Below, piece after piece: positions 1 through 7,835 of a stretch of 64,000 bases of DNA (position 1 is the stretch's first letter; each line of letters begins with the position of its first letter). The notes beneath the pieces are model-generated. The model made no database searches. It was given only the letters and a program-made list of their open reading frames with translations, and was not told where the DNA came from. A program made the translations under genes and the position numbers. This DNA is from an uncultured Prevotellaceae bacterium (GTDB taxonomy: Bacteria > Bacteroidota > Bacteroidia > Bacteroidales > Bacteroidaceae), in contig CACXIP010000011.1 of NCBI GenBank assembly GCA_902767775.1, positions 1-64,000 on the forward strand. The letters run 5' to 3'.

Positions 1-1
1 G

Positions 2-3000
2 CTGAACGGCATCCCCGTGGTGGCACTGGAACTGAAAAACCAACTCACCGGACAGAACGTGGAGGACTCACGCCGGCAGTGGAAGAACGACCGCGACCCA
101 GTAGAACTGCTGTTCCATGCCAACACCCGCATTTTGGCTTATTTCGGCGTGGACTTATACGAAGCCATCATGGCCACCGAACTGAAGAAGGAAAAGACGT
201 TTTTCATGCCCTTCAACCAAGGCAGCGGTGGCGCCGGCAATGTGGGTGGGGCAGGGAACCCTCCCTCTCCTCAGGCCGATGGCCAGCTCCCCTCAGGCAG
301 GGGAGCAGTCGAAGATGGCGACTACGCCACGTCGTATCTCTGGAAACGGGTGCTGCGTCGTGACATGCTTCTGAGCATCCTGCAACGTTACATCTCGCGC
401 CAGGAAGAGGAGAAAATCAAACTCGTCCGCGACAAGCATGGGAAAATCAAGGAGAAAAAGGACATTTCTGTGAAAATCATTTTTCCACGTTACCACCAGT
501 TGGACGTGGTGGAGAAACTGATTGCCGACACCGAAGCGAAAGGCAGCGGACAGAACTACCTCATCCAGCACTCAGCAGGCAGCGGCAAGTCGAACTCCAT
601 CGCGTGGCTCACCTACCGCCTCGCCTCACTCCACGATGCCGCCCAGAAAAGCATCTTCGATGCCGTATTTGTCATCACCGACCGCCGCGTGCTCAACGCC
701 CAGTTGCAGAGCACCATCCTCGGCTTCGACCATATCGAAGGGCAGATAGAGACCATCACCGACAAAGACCCCTCGACCAAGTTGCGTGATGTCATCAACG
801 AGGGAGCCGCCCGCATCGTCATCTGCACGCTGCACCGTTTCCCCGTCATCTATCAGGAGGTGACATCGAGGAGCGGCAAGCGCTACGCTATCATCGTGGA
901 CGAAGCCCACAGCAGTCAGAGCGGCAAGAGTGCCGAGAAGGTGAAGACGGCACTGGCCGACACCGACGAAGCCTTGCGAGAGATGGCGGAACTGGAAGAG
1001 AAGACCGAGGAAGAACTGGAGAAGGAGCGCGACAGCATGATGGAGGACCTCTTGGCACAGGGCCAGCACACCAACCTGTCGTTCTATGCCTTCACCGCCA
1101 CGCCCAAGCCCAAGACCCTGCAGACCTTTGGAGTCTTGGTGGAAAAGGGTCGAACTACGGAAGAAGACAAGTATCGCGCCTTCCACATCTACTCGATGCT
1201 TCAGGCCATCGAGGAGGGCTTCATCAAGGACGTGCTGCTGCAATACACCCCGTATAGCGTGACCTACGAGATAGAGAAACGCATCTCGCAAGACCCCACC
1301 TACGAGGAGACACCCGCCACGAAAGCCGTGAAAGCCTATCACGACAACCACCAGCACGTCATCAACCAGAAGACGGAGATCATCGTGGAGAAGTTCCGGC
1401 AAATCACCCTTAATGCCATGAAGGGACAGGCCAAGGCGATGGTGGTGACATCGAGCCGCGCCCATGCGCTGCGCTATTTCCTGCAAATCAAGAAATACTG
1501 CGAGGAGAAGGGCTATACCGACGTGCATCCGATGGTGGCTTTCTCCGGCAAGGTGAAATACGATGAGGAGGAATACACCGAGCCCCAACTGAACAGCACG
1601 ACCGACCTGCACATCAGTGAGGAGCGGTTGCCGCTCTACTTCTCCAGCGACATGTACAACATGCTGGTGGTGGCCGACAAATACCAGACGGGCTTTGACG
1701 AACCGCTGCTGCACACGATGTTTGTGGACAAGAAACTGAAGAACGTGAAGGCCGTGCAGACATTGAGCCGACTGAACCGTGCGCACAAGGACAAAGAGGA
1801 CACCTATGTGTTGGACTTCGTCAATGCCCCTGAGGACATCAAGAAATCCTTCGAACCCTTCTATACGGCCACGGAACTGATTCGTCCCGTAGATGTGAAT
1901 GGCGTGTATAATTTCCGCAACGACATCGCGCAGTATCATCTGTGGAGTCCAATAGAAGAGGATGCCATCTACAAGTTGGCCACCTCCACCAAGGGAGACA
2001 AAAACAGGTTGGGCAAACTGAGCAATGCGTTCAAGCCCATCGTTGACCGCTTCTTAGACCTCGATGAAGAGACCCGCTTCACCGTGCGCTCATTAGTGAA
2101 GAACTTCGTGCGCTTCTATGCCTATATGGCGCAGGTGGAGCGCACCTACGACCGCGACCTGTACAAGACCTACATGTTCTGCGACCTACTTTATCGCCTG
2201 CTGCCCAAGACTCCCCACGAGAAGGTGGATTTGGACAAACAAATCCAACTCATCAACTCGCGCATCGAGGAAGGAAAGACGCAACAAATTGTCTTGGAGC
2301 GCGGCCAGGGCGGCATCAAGGGCGAGAACGTGAAAGGTGGGGGCAAACCCGACGAGAACAAGGACCTGCTGTCGAACATCATCGACAAGGTGAACCTGAT
2401 GTTCAAGGGCAGTTTCTCACCTGCCGACCGTGTGATTGTGGAAGCCATCTACGACAAGTTGAGTACGACGGCGGCGAAGAAGAAACTCACCAAACAGGCC
2501 AAGAACAACGACCCGAAGCAGTTTGCCGAGAGCATTTTTCCGGAAATCTTTGAGCGGGCCGCCCAACAGTGCTATGACGACAGTGTGGGAGCTTTCGACC
2601 GCCTGTTCCAGAACCGCGAACTCTACAACAGCATCATGACGCAGATGGCCGACCTGATGTACCAGAACTATCGGGCAGAAGGCGAGACGCTCATCTTCAA
2701 TCCGGAGCGGTTCAAGCAAAAGATTATGCCCACGATAGAACGGGAGTTTGCCGTCTTCAGGATGATGCCTAAGAGCAAGGAACAAGTTGCCGATGACCTG
2801 GTGGCAGTCATTGCCGCGAAGACCACCGACGACATCGATGGTGCCAACGACGTGATTCAGAATGCCTTCAACCGTCTGTATTGCAGTCCTGCCAAGGTGC
2901 CGCTGGTGGACAAGAAACAGCATTTCAACACGCTTGTCAGTCGTTTCGAGGTGTTCCTGAAGAAAGTCTATTACATCAAGAACAACTCAGAGATTGTCAG

Positions 3001-3340
3001 CACCAAACACGGGCAGGAGGGGATGAAAGCCACGTTGGCCGACTGCATCTTCCAGACGCCGTGTCTGAAACGCCTGAAGTTCTCAGAGAGTGAAGCGGAC
3101 AAGAAGTTCTGTGACTACCTGAACATGGTGCGTGACTGGCGCAATGACCAAGCCCATCAAGCCCCCACCGCCACGGAGCAGGAATGCGACTTCGCCATCA
3201 ATGTGCTGACCACGATGTATCTTTTCGTCGTAGCCTTCGGAATTAGGAAGAAGGACATTGAGGAGATGGATGGAAGTTCATCTGCTGACAACGGAGGAGA
3301 GCGAATGGGTATGGCAGCAGAATCTGAAGTCAACACCTAA
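2..3340 (+). CDS. hsdR: Type I restriction enzyme R subunit (5'-truncated by window edge)
   Basis: The ATP-dependent motor and nuclease subunit of a type I restriction-modification complex. It acts in the cytoplasm with HsdM and HsdS, which are not in the window and would lie upstream. The visible 1112 residues begin inside the PD-(D/E)xK nuclease domain: the catalytic ELK of LELKN is at the very start. SF2 helicase motifs follow in order: Walker A SAGSGKS near residue 195, DEAH near 300, FTATPK near 364 and the arginine-rich QTLSRLNRAH near 585. A C-terminal helical region of about 450 residues completes it. The frame is open to base 2, so the gene starts outside the window. An extra Gly/Pro/Ser segment, about 18 residues following GAGNPP, coincides with a DNA palindrome (286-306) and is not in the family consensus as I know it. 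Identity is secure. Confidence 0.95.
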   Translation: MNGIPVVALELKNQLTGQNVEDSRRQWKNDRDPVELLFHANTRILAYFGVDLYEAIMATELKKEKTFFMPFNQGSGGAGNVGGAGNPPSPQADGQLPSGRGAVEDGDYATSYLWKRVLRRDMLLSILQRYISRQEEEKIKLVRDKHGKIKEKKDISVKIIFPRYHQLDVVEKLIADTEAKGSGQNYLIQHSAGSGKSNSIAWLTYRLASLHDAAQKSIFDAVFVITDRRVLNAQLQSTILGFDHIEGQIETITDKDPSTKLRDVINEGAARIVICTLHRFPVIYQEVTSRSGKRYAIIVDEAHSSQSGKSAEKVKTALADTDEALREMAELEEKTEEELEKERDSMMEDLLAQGQHTNLSFYAFTATPKPKTLQTFGVLVEKGRTTEEDKYRAFHIYSMLQAIEEGFIKDVLLQYTPYSVTYEIEKRISQDPTYEETPATKAVKAYHDNHQHVINQKTEIIVEKFRQITLNAMKGQAKAMVVTSSRAHALRYFLQIKKYCEEKGYTDVHPMVAFSGKVKYDEEEYTEPQLNSTTDLHISEERLPLYFSSDMYNMLVVADKYQTGFDEPLLHTMFVDKKLKNVKAVQTLSRLNRAHKDKEDTYVLDFVNAPEDIKKSFEPFYTATELIRPVDVNGVYNFRNDIAQYHLWSPIEEDAIYKLATSTKGDKNRLGKLSNAFKPIVDRFLDLDEETRFTVRSLVKNFVRFYAYMAQVERTYDRDLYKTYMFCDLLYRLLPKTPHEKVDLDKQIQLINSRIEEGKTQQIVLERGQGGIKGENVKGGGKPDENKDLLSNIIDKVNLMFKGSFSPADRVIVEAIYDKLSTTAAKKKLTKQAKNNDPKQFAESIFPEIFERAAQQCYDDSVGAFDRLFQNRELYNSIMTQMADLMYQNYRAEGETLIFNPERFKQKIMPTIEREFAVFRMMPKSKEQVADDLVAVIAAKTTDDIDGANDVIQNAFNRLYCSPAKVPLVDKKQHFNTLVSRFEVFLKKVYYIKNNSEIVSTKHGQEGMKATLADCIFQTPCLKRLKFSESEADKKFCDYLNMVRDWRNDQAHQAPTATEQECDFAINVLTTMYLFVVAFGIRKKDIEEMDGSSSADNGGERMGMAAESEVNT
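286..306. repeat. Palindrome inside hsdR coding sequence
   Basis: Two 8-base arms (GCTCCCCT and AGGGGAGC) flank a CAGGC loop in frame within hsdR. The surrounding bases 262-312 are rich in CTCCC/GGGAG and encode residues that interrupt the usual GAGNPP...DGYxTSYLW stretch. The arms resemble the hairpins of the MITE-like element at 5503 and 12338 (shared AGCTCCCCTC). The link to that family is inference. Confidence 0.5.
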
Positions 3341-3352
3341 TAATGATATGGA

Positions 3353-3360
3353 TACTTTTG
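3353..3360 (+). promoter_or_regulatory. Possible -7 box upstream of MBL hydrolase gene
   Basis: TACTTTTG matches the Bacteroidota -7 consensus TAnnTTTG and lies 31 bases before the TTG start of the next gene. No clear TTTG -33 element is seen at the expected distance. Confidence 0.35.
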
Positions 3361-3390
3361 TATAATGACAAATCAATCGAAATTTAGAAG

Positions 3391-4200
3391 TTGAATACAG
3401 GCAAGAACTTCATCACCATGCTTGGTACGGGCAATGCGCATGCTATGCGATGCTATAACACCTGCTTCACATTGTGCAGCAGTGGTGGCAGCGTGCTTAT
3501 GGTAGATGCTGGAGGCGGCAACGGCATACTCAATCAGATGGAAAAAGCAAATCTGAAGTTTGCCGATTTCCATGATATCTTTGTTACTCATGCTCACACC
3601 GACCATCTTTTGGGGGTGGTATGGGTGATTCGCATGGCCTTGGAAGAAAAGCAGAGACTCCGTGTATGGAGTCATAGAAAAGTGCTCAATCTGCTGACTC
3701 ACATCTGCCTTCAAATACTGCCATCCAAGAAGGCTGAGAAAATTGGCAACCTCGTCACGATGCATGAGATAGAGGATGGGGACCGCTTTGAGGTGGGCGA
3801 CCTGCGTCTGCAATGCTTCGACATCCATTCCAAGAAGGAAAGGCAGTTCGGTTTTACGGCATTGCTGCCCAATGGCCAACGGTTCTGCTGCCTGGGCGAT
3901 GAACCCTACAATCCGTTGTGCGAGCATTATGCAGAAGGTGCCGACTGGCTGATGAGTGAAGCTTTCTGCTTGTATGAAGACCGTGAGCTTTTCAAGCCCT
4001 ACGAGAAGCACCATAGTACCGTACTCGATGCCGCACGCTTGGCAGAGAAGCTACACGTCAGGAACCTCATACTCTATCACACAGAGGACAGCACCCTCGA
4101 TACTCGTAAAGAGAGATATACTGCAGAGGCAAAGACGGCATTCGGCGGCCAAGTCTGGGTGCCAGACGATTTTGAAAGAATAAATATCGAAAAAGAATAA
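3391..4200 (+). CDS. Metallo-beta-lactamase-fold hydrolase (RNase Z-like)
   Basis: Cytoplasmic zinc-dependent hydrolase of the metallo-beta-lactamase superfamily, 269 residues. The HxHxDH metal motif is seen as THAHTDH (residues about 68-74), preceded by the typical first strand FITMLGTGNAHA. Further histidines (KHHS, YHTED) are in place for the second half of the metal site. The arrangement resembles ribonuclease Z and related nucleases, but the substrate cannot be told. Start choice: an in-frame TAG lies at 3385-3387, so translation must begin after it. TTG at 3391 keeps the first beta strand, while ATG at 3418 would cut into it. TTG is therefore preferred, with only a weak AGAAG before it. 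The gene follows hsdR by 50 bases and precedes the acetyltransferase by 9. Confidence 0.8.
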   Translation: MNTGKNFITMLGTGNAHAMRCYNTCFTLCSSGGSVLMVDAGGGNGILNQMEKANLKFADFHDIFVTHAHTDHLLGVVWVIRMALEEKQRLRVWSHRKVLNLLTHICLQILPSKKAEKIGNLVTMHEIEDGDRFEVGDLRLQCFDIHSKKERQFGFTALLPNGQRFCCLGDEPYNPLCEHYAEGADWLMSEAFCLYEDRELFKPYEKHHSTVLDAARLAEKLHVRNLILYHTEDSTLDTRKERYTAEAKTAFGGQVWVPDDFERINIEKE

Positions 4201-4209
4201 ATATCGAAG

Positions 4210-4851
4210 ATGAAAGAAAAGGTTGAAGCAATAAGTCTCGTTCCCCTCAAGGAAGATGACCGAGAGCAATTCATATTGGACAATCAACGTGCGTTCAAGT
4301 ATGGCGCGCAAGAGGAAATGGCAAGGCAGCGAGAGCAGAGCCAAGCTCGCTTGGACAATGCCGAGTCGGGCAGGAATTCGACCATAAGTCAGTTCGGGAT
4401 GCGTGACGAGCGTTGTGAGGAGGGTAACGAGGTGATTTCTCGTGGCACCATCGAGCGGTCAATTGATGGTGAGAAAGCAGAAACCTTCCGGATTGTCCTG
4501 AATGGAGAAATCGTAGGCGGCCTTGTCCTGAGCATTGACAAGGAAGCCCAGAAAGGAGATTTGGAATTGCTTTTCGTGAACCCGGGTGCTCACAGCAAGG
4601 GCATCGGTCAAGCGGCATGGAAAGCCATTGAGCAGATGCATCCCGAAATCAAGATTTGGGAGGCCATCACCCCTTATTTCGAGAAGCGCAACATACATTT
4701 CTATGTCAACCGTTGCGGATTTCATATCGTGGAGTTTTGGAACAAGCATTTCCACGGTCCCGCCATCCCTGAGGAGGAAGAAGGGCACTGGAGCGAAGAC
4801 GATGAAATGTTTCTTTTCAGGAAAGTGATAACTGATGGGAAATCCGATTAG
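4210..4851 (+). CDS. GNAT-family N-acetyltransferase
   Basis: Cytoplasmic acetyl-CoA-dependent N-acetyltransferase, 213 residues. The acetyl-CoA pyrophosphate loop is seen in VNPGAHSKGIGQAAW (residues about 127-140). The C-terminal strand and helix with YFEKRNIHFYVNRCGF are typical of the Bacteroidales members of this group. The acceptor is unknown. Residues about 37-61 (MARQREQSQARLDNAESG onward) are an unusual hydrophilic insertion between FKYGAQEE and FGMRDE, which family members I recall join directly. The DNA of this insert (4318-4392) resembles the roughly 70-bp repeat family found elsewhere in the window. The gene starts 9 bases after the MBL hydrolase, so the two are probably co-transcribed. 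Confidence 0.85.
   Translation: MKEKVEAISLVPLKEDDREQFILDNQRAFKYGAQEEMARQREQSQARLDNAESGRNSTISQFGMRDERCEEGNEVISRGTIERSIDGEKAETFRIVLNGEIVGGLVLSIDKEAQKGDLELLFVNPGAHSKGIGQAAWKAIEQMHPEIKIWEAITPYFEKRNIHFYVNRCGFHIVEFWNKHFHGPAIPEEEEGHWSEDDEMFLFRKVITDGKSD
4318..4392 (+). repeat. Diverged copy of the ~70-bp repeat inserted in frame in the GNAT gene
   Basis: The stretch contains a perfect palindrome CCAAGCTCGCTTGG and aligns by eye with the intergenic element at 17712, 41699 and 41797. Shared pattern: CGAGnGCAGA, then AAGCTnGCTT, then ATGCCGAG at similar spacing. It is in frame (75 bases, 25 codons). The reading frame it uses is the same one that yields [12 protein letters not shown] from the intergenic copies. 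Homology is inferred by eye only. Confidence 0.5.
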
Positions 4852-4914
4852 CACTTCAAAAAAGAGATGTATTGTATGTGATGGTAAATTGAAGTATACC
4901 AAAGAATAATTATT

Positions 4915-5427
4915 ATGGTGAACAAACAGCAGGTTTTTACGTTGGCAAACGGGCGTGTCAACGTAAAAGGCATTTACGTGGGACTTCCAATAGAGAGTGC
5001 CAAGAAGATGTTATTGGAACAAAGTTTCACCATTGAAGAAGAAGGCACAGAGCGTTTGGTTGTAAAGGGAATAATAGAACCATTAGGTGAATGCCATTTA
5101 AGAATATGGGGCAACAATTCAATAGGAAGAATTGTCTTTACCACAGAGAAGAAATATACGGAAGAAGAAATGATGGAAATCTTTGAGCAGGTAAAAGATA
5201 ATCTTCCCGATAGGCCACGATATGACTATAATGGTTTTGGAATCTCACCAAAACCTCATGAGATGAATTATTTTTGGGATTTAGAAGAAGGCGTGGTAAA
5301 AATAGTATGGGATGGGTATAACGTAAACATGTTTTCGCACAACAAAGACGGCATTGACAGAATATCATTCGAGATAATGGGACCGATTGTCAAAGACGAA
5401 GCATACTGGAGGTCAGAGGTTGATTGA
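4915..5427 (+). CDS. Conserved-looking hypothetical protein
   Basis: 170 residues, soluble, with no signal peptide or membrane segment. I recognise no family. The protein is rich in beta-prone and acidic stretches, with many aromatic residues in the second half (NGFGISPKPHEMNYFWDLEE). Codon use is more A/T-rich than that of hsdR upstream, and the gene stands alone between the acetyltransferase (63 bases before) and a MITE-like repeat. That is compatible with accessory status. ATG at 4915 is the first start after a stop; no strong ribosome-binding site is seen. Confidence 0.65.
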   Translation: MVNKQQVFTLANGRVNVKGIYVGLPIESAKKMLLEQSFTIEEEGTERLVVKGIIEPLGECHLRIWGNNSIGRIVFTTEKKYTEEEMMEIFEQVKDNLPDRPRYDYNGFGISPKPHEMNYFWDLEEGVVKIVWDGYNVNMFSHNKDGIDRISFEIMGPIVKDEAYWRSEVD

Positions 5428-5502
5428 GCAGTGCTACATCGTAGAGACTTGATACATCACGTCTTCTACCAAGAATTCCATGAAAAACTTGTATTTCACT
5501 GA

Positions 5503-5702
5503 GGGGGTGTCAAATATAATGAACGACTTGAGAAAAGGACGCCGTGAGCCGAATGGAGCTCCCCTCCCCACTGTGGGGAGGGGTTGGGGTGGGGAGTTAT
5601 TTTTCTGAAAAACAAGAAGTTACATACCCCACCCCTGCCCCTCCCCTTCATGGGAGGGGAGTTGTTGGCGCACAAGGCCATTCCTTTTTGGCACACCCTG
5701 TA
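5503..5702 (+). repeat. MITE-like element, copy 1
   Basis: A non-coding element of about 200 bp whose inverse complement recurs at 12338-12525. Its outer ends are imperfect inverted repeats (GGGGGTGTCAAA on the left; the right end reads GGGTGTGCCAAA in complement). Inside are two strong hairpins, CTCCCCTCCCC...GGGGAGGGG and CCCCTCCCC...GGAGGGGAG, joined by an A/T-rich centre (TTATTTTTCTGAAAAACAAG). This copy carries about 14 extra bases after GAGAAAAG compared with copy 2. No transposase is nearby. The rest of the 5428-5972 gap holds a promoter-like box and no gene. Confidence 0.75.
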
Positions 5703-5891
5703 CAAACTAAGCACATACATTCTTATATAATGGTGGGAAAAGCCCACAGCCGAATGCCCTGCAGCCTTGGCAATATCTCATTTGCGACAGATTTTGCACG
5801 GGTTTTGCCGTTTTGTCGCAAAGGGGCGGGTGTGTCGCAACGAGTGAGGCTGAAAAACAGGAAAAAATTTCCGGTGCTTGGAAAACGGGCA

Positions 5892-5899
5892 TAACTTTG
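5892..5899 (+). promoter_or_regulatory. Promoter -7 box for the barrel protein gene
   Basis: TAACTTTG fits TAnnTTTG and lies 74 bases before the ATG. A TTTC 20 bases upstream could serve as a weak -33 element. It predicts an untranslated leader of roughly 65 bases. Confidence 0.5.
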
Positions 5900-5972
5900 C
5901 ATCGTCAATCAGACAAAAATGAAGAATTGACAATAACATAAACATAATAATAACATAAAAAAGAATAAAACA

Positions 5973-6572
5973 ATGAAAAAAATGATTTTGGCTGCAACAA
6001 TGTTGATGACAGTTGCAATGAGTGTTTCCGCACAGCGTGAGGTTGGTTCTCTTACCATTCAGCCCAAATTTGGTGGCAACATTTCCGTGCTTTATATGGA
6101 TGACAAGAATCTCGACTATCAGAATGCGGGTGGTATGGTCGCCGGTGCCGAACTCGAATACAGAATGGCAAAGTGGTTCGCTCTCTCTGGAGGAGCTATG
6201 TATTCCCAGGAAGGCGGCAAGACAAAGGTCAAGGACCTGAATCTGGTGGAGAAAGCCAACCTTGACTACATCACAGTTCCTGTCATGGCCAATTTCTACG
6301 TATGGAAAGGACTTGCTCTGAAGGTAGGTATTGAACCTGCGTTCAAGGTGCACGAGAAATATGATATTCCCGCCGGCCTCAGTGCAACAAAGTACATGTT
6401 TGGCGATGCCAAGAGCTTCGACCTCCGCACACCGATAGGTATTTCGTACGACTTTGGCGGTCTCACTTTAGACCTTCGCCTCGATGCAGGCAGGACCAAG
6501 GCTATGAAAGACAGGGACTTCATGAACGGAAGCGGTCAGCTGACCATAGGTTACAAGTTCGCCCTGAAATAA
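5973..6572 (+). CDS. Outer membrane beta-barrel protein (PorT-like family)
   Basis: 199 residues. A classic signal peptide (MKKMILAATMLMTVAMSVSAQ, cleavage after SAQ or SA) is followed by alternating amphipathic strands and ends with a strand plus final K (QLTIGYKFALK). This fits the small eight-strand outer membrane beta-barrel proteins abundant in Bacteroidales (the PorT/OMP_b-brl_2 type). The role is unknown; such proteins are usually structural or adhesive. It is monocistronic, with a promoter box at 5892 and a strong terminator at 6596. Confidence 0.8.
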   Translation: MKKMILAATMLMTVAMSVSAQREVGSLTIQPKFGGNISVLYMDDKNLDYQNAGGMVAGAELEYRMAKWFALSGGAMYSQEGGKTKVKDLNLVEKANLDYITVPVMANFYVWKGLALKVGIEPAFKVHEKYDIPAGLSATKYMFGDAKSFDLRTPIGISYDFGGLTLDLRLDAGRTKAMKDRDFMNGSGQLTIGYKFALK

Positions 6573-6595
6573 GTGCACACAGCATCTCCATCTGC

Positions 6596-6630
6596 AATCC
6601 CCTGCCATCGTCGTGGCAGGGGATTTTCTG
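6596..6630 (+). terminator. Rho-independent terminator after barrel protein gene
   Basis: A perfect 12-bp stem (AATCCCCTGCCA / TGGCAGGGGATT) with a 6-base loop is followed by TT then CTG. It starts 23 bases after the stop codon. Confidence 0.85.
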
Positions 6631-6667
6631 TATTGGTATGTAACTAATTCAACTTTCTCAAATTGAA

Positions 6668-6705
6668 AGTAGTTAAAGAAGGTAAGTAGTTAAGTCATAT
6701 GATTC
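6668..6705 (+). repeat. 38-bp dispersed repeat, copy A
   Basis: The sequence starting AGTAGTTAAAGAAG and ending CATATGATTC recurs in inverse complement at 46832-46869 with only two differences. The unit AGTTAAGTAGTTAA is also found at 46733 and 60040. It lies in the 6573-6875 gap between two genes. That gap also holds the terminator above and a -7 box. Confidence 0.7.
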
Positions 6706-6818
6706 CTTCGCACGACATAGAGAAACGCTATCTTCCTATTTGACGCATGTATAGGCCGTTGTCGCTATTAAACAAGATAAAAAAGGATTGCAGATATCTG
6801 TGATGTTAATGAGCTTCA

Positions 6819-6826
6819 TAATTTTG
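6819..6826 (+). promoter_or_regulatory. Possible -7 box before short lipoprotein
   Basis: TAATTTTG fits TAnnTTTG, 50 bases before the ATG at 6876. No convincing -33 TTTG is seen. Confidence 0.4.
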
Positions 6827-6875
6827 CATCCGATTGTAAGGACATTATTATTCATTTAAAAAAGAAAGTATAAGT

Positions 6876-7085
6876 ATGAGAACAAACAGATTAAAAACAA
6901 TGAACACAGTAGGACTGCACAAAATCAGCAAGGCTTCAGCAGCATTGCTGTTCGCAGTCGCATTGATGCCCGGTATTACCGGATGCAGTGATGACAATGA
7001 CTTTGCCGGTGACAATAGTGCTGAAAAAGAACAGTCGCAACGCGTGGAAATCACCTCATTCGACGACCTCGCAAGAGTGAGGTAA
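6876..7085 (+). CDS. Short lipoprotein, possibly a truncated remnant
   Basis: 69 residues. A hydrophobic segment (SAALLFAVALMPG) ends in a lipobox (ITGC), so the protein should be lipidated and exported. An internal Met at residue 9 is an alternative start. Only about 34 mature residues follow, and the chain stops abruptly at SFDDLARVR. This looks like the leader and linker of a larger Bacteroidales lipoprotein whose body has been lost. The downstream sequence to rpsP has no matching continuation in any frame that I can see. A genuine small lipoprotein cannot be excluded. Confidence 0.5.
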   Translation: MRTNRLKTMNTVGLHKISKASAALLFAVALMPGITGCSDDNDFAGDNSAEKEQSQRVEITSFDDLARVR

Positions 7086-7183
7086 GCATCATTTCGGAAT
7101 CAATATACCTCTGCACGCTTGTTAATAATCATTAAAAACGCTGTTTGGGCCATCTCCTATAGTGCTATATCGTGGTTTTTTAC

Positions 7184-7191
7184 TACCTTTG
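7184..7191 (+). promoter_or_regulatory. Promoter -7 box for rpsP
   Basis: TACCTTTG matches TAnnTTTG and lies 54 bases before the rpsP start. The expected -33 TTTG is not clear, as is often so for ribosomal protein genes. Confidence 0.55.
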
Positions 7192-7244
7192 CAGCCGCTA
7201 TTACGAGATAGTAGCATTTAATTCAAACCAAATTACAAAAGAAC

Positions 7245-7772
7245 ATGGCAACAAAAATGAGATTGCAGCGTCGTGGACGCAAGGGCTATGCTTTCTACAG
7301 CATCGTCATCGCCGACGCCAGAGCACCACGTGATGGTAGATTTATCGAGAAGATTGGTACTTACAACCCCAACACCAATCCGTCAACAGTGGATTTGAAT
7401 TTTGACCGCGCACTTTATTGGATTGAGGTAGGCGCTCAGCCCACCGACACCGTGCGCAACATCCTCAGTCATGAGGGCGTTCTCCTGATGAAGCACCTCC
7501 GCGGTGGTGTGAAGAAGGGCGCATTCGACGAGGTTGAGGCTCAGAAGAGATTTGACGCTTGGAAAGAAGCCAAGGTGAAGGGCGACGAGAAAGTTCGCAC
7601 CACCGATGCCGCCAAGGCCAAGAAGGACCTTGAGGAGAAGCTGAAGGCTGAGAAGGCAACCAACGAGGCTATCGCCAAGAAGGTGGCTGAGAAGAAGGCT
7701 GCTGCTGCCGCCGCTGCTGCTGAGGCAGAGGCTCCCGCAGAGGCTGAGACCGAGGCTCCCGCAGAGGCATAA
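7245..7772 (+). CDS. rpsP: 30S ribosomal protein S16
   Basis: Structural protein of the small ribosomal subunit, 175 residues. The conserved N-terminal S16 core is plain ([20 protein letters not shown], then [13 protein letters not shown] and [16 protein letters not shown]). From about residue 100 a Lys-rich helix leads into an Ala/Glu-rich tail ([23 protein letters not shown]). This roughly doubles the length compared with the 80-90 residues of enterobacterial S16; such tails are usual in Bacteroidota. Monocistronic, with its own promoter box and a strong terminator downstream. Confidence 0.97.
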   Translation: MATKMRLQRRGRKGYAFYSIVIADARAPRDGRFIEKIGTYNPNTNPSTVDLNFDRALYWIEVGAQPTDTVRNILSHEGVLLMKHLRGGVKKGAFDEVEAQKRFDAWKEAKVKGDEKVRTTDAAKAKKDLEEKLKAEKATNEAIAKKVAEKKAAAAAAAAEAEAPAEAETEAPAEA

Positions 7773-7796
7773 TCCACATTGTCAATGAACAAAATG

Positions 7797-7830
7797 AACT
7801 GTGTCAGGGTTTCCCTGGCACAGTTTTTTT
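7797..7830 (+). terminator. Terminator between rpsP and the convergent PLD-like gene
   Basis: A 13-bp stem (AACTGTGTCAGGG / CCCTGGCACAGTT, one G-T pair) has a TTT loop and is followed by a run of seven T. It overlaps the short space before the minus-strand gene ends at 7836 and may serve both. Confidence 0.9.
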
Positions 7831-7835
7831 GTCTC

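Noticed and set aside
626-1939. A 437-codon open frame on the minus strand opposite hsdR
   Set aside because: It is the antisense shadow of a conserved helicase; it has a low-complexity Val/Leu/His make-up and no recognisable domain.
3341-5427. A defence island extending from hsdR
   Set aside because: The MBL hydrolase, GNAT and unknown gene have no known defence motif; nearness to hsdR alone is not enough.
5544-5894. Open frames across the MITE-like element (also 12187-12573)
   Set aside because: They translate the G/C hairpins into Pro/Gly-rich peptides and differ between copies in frame; treated as non-coding.
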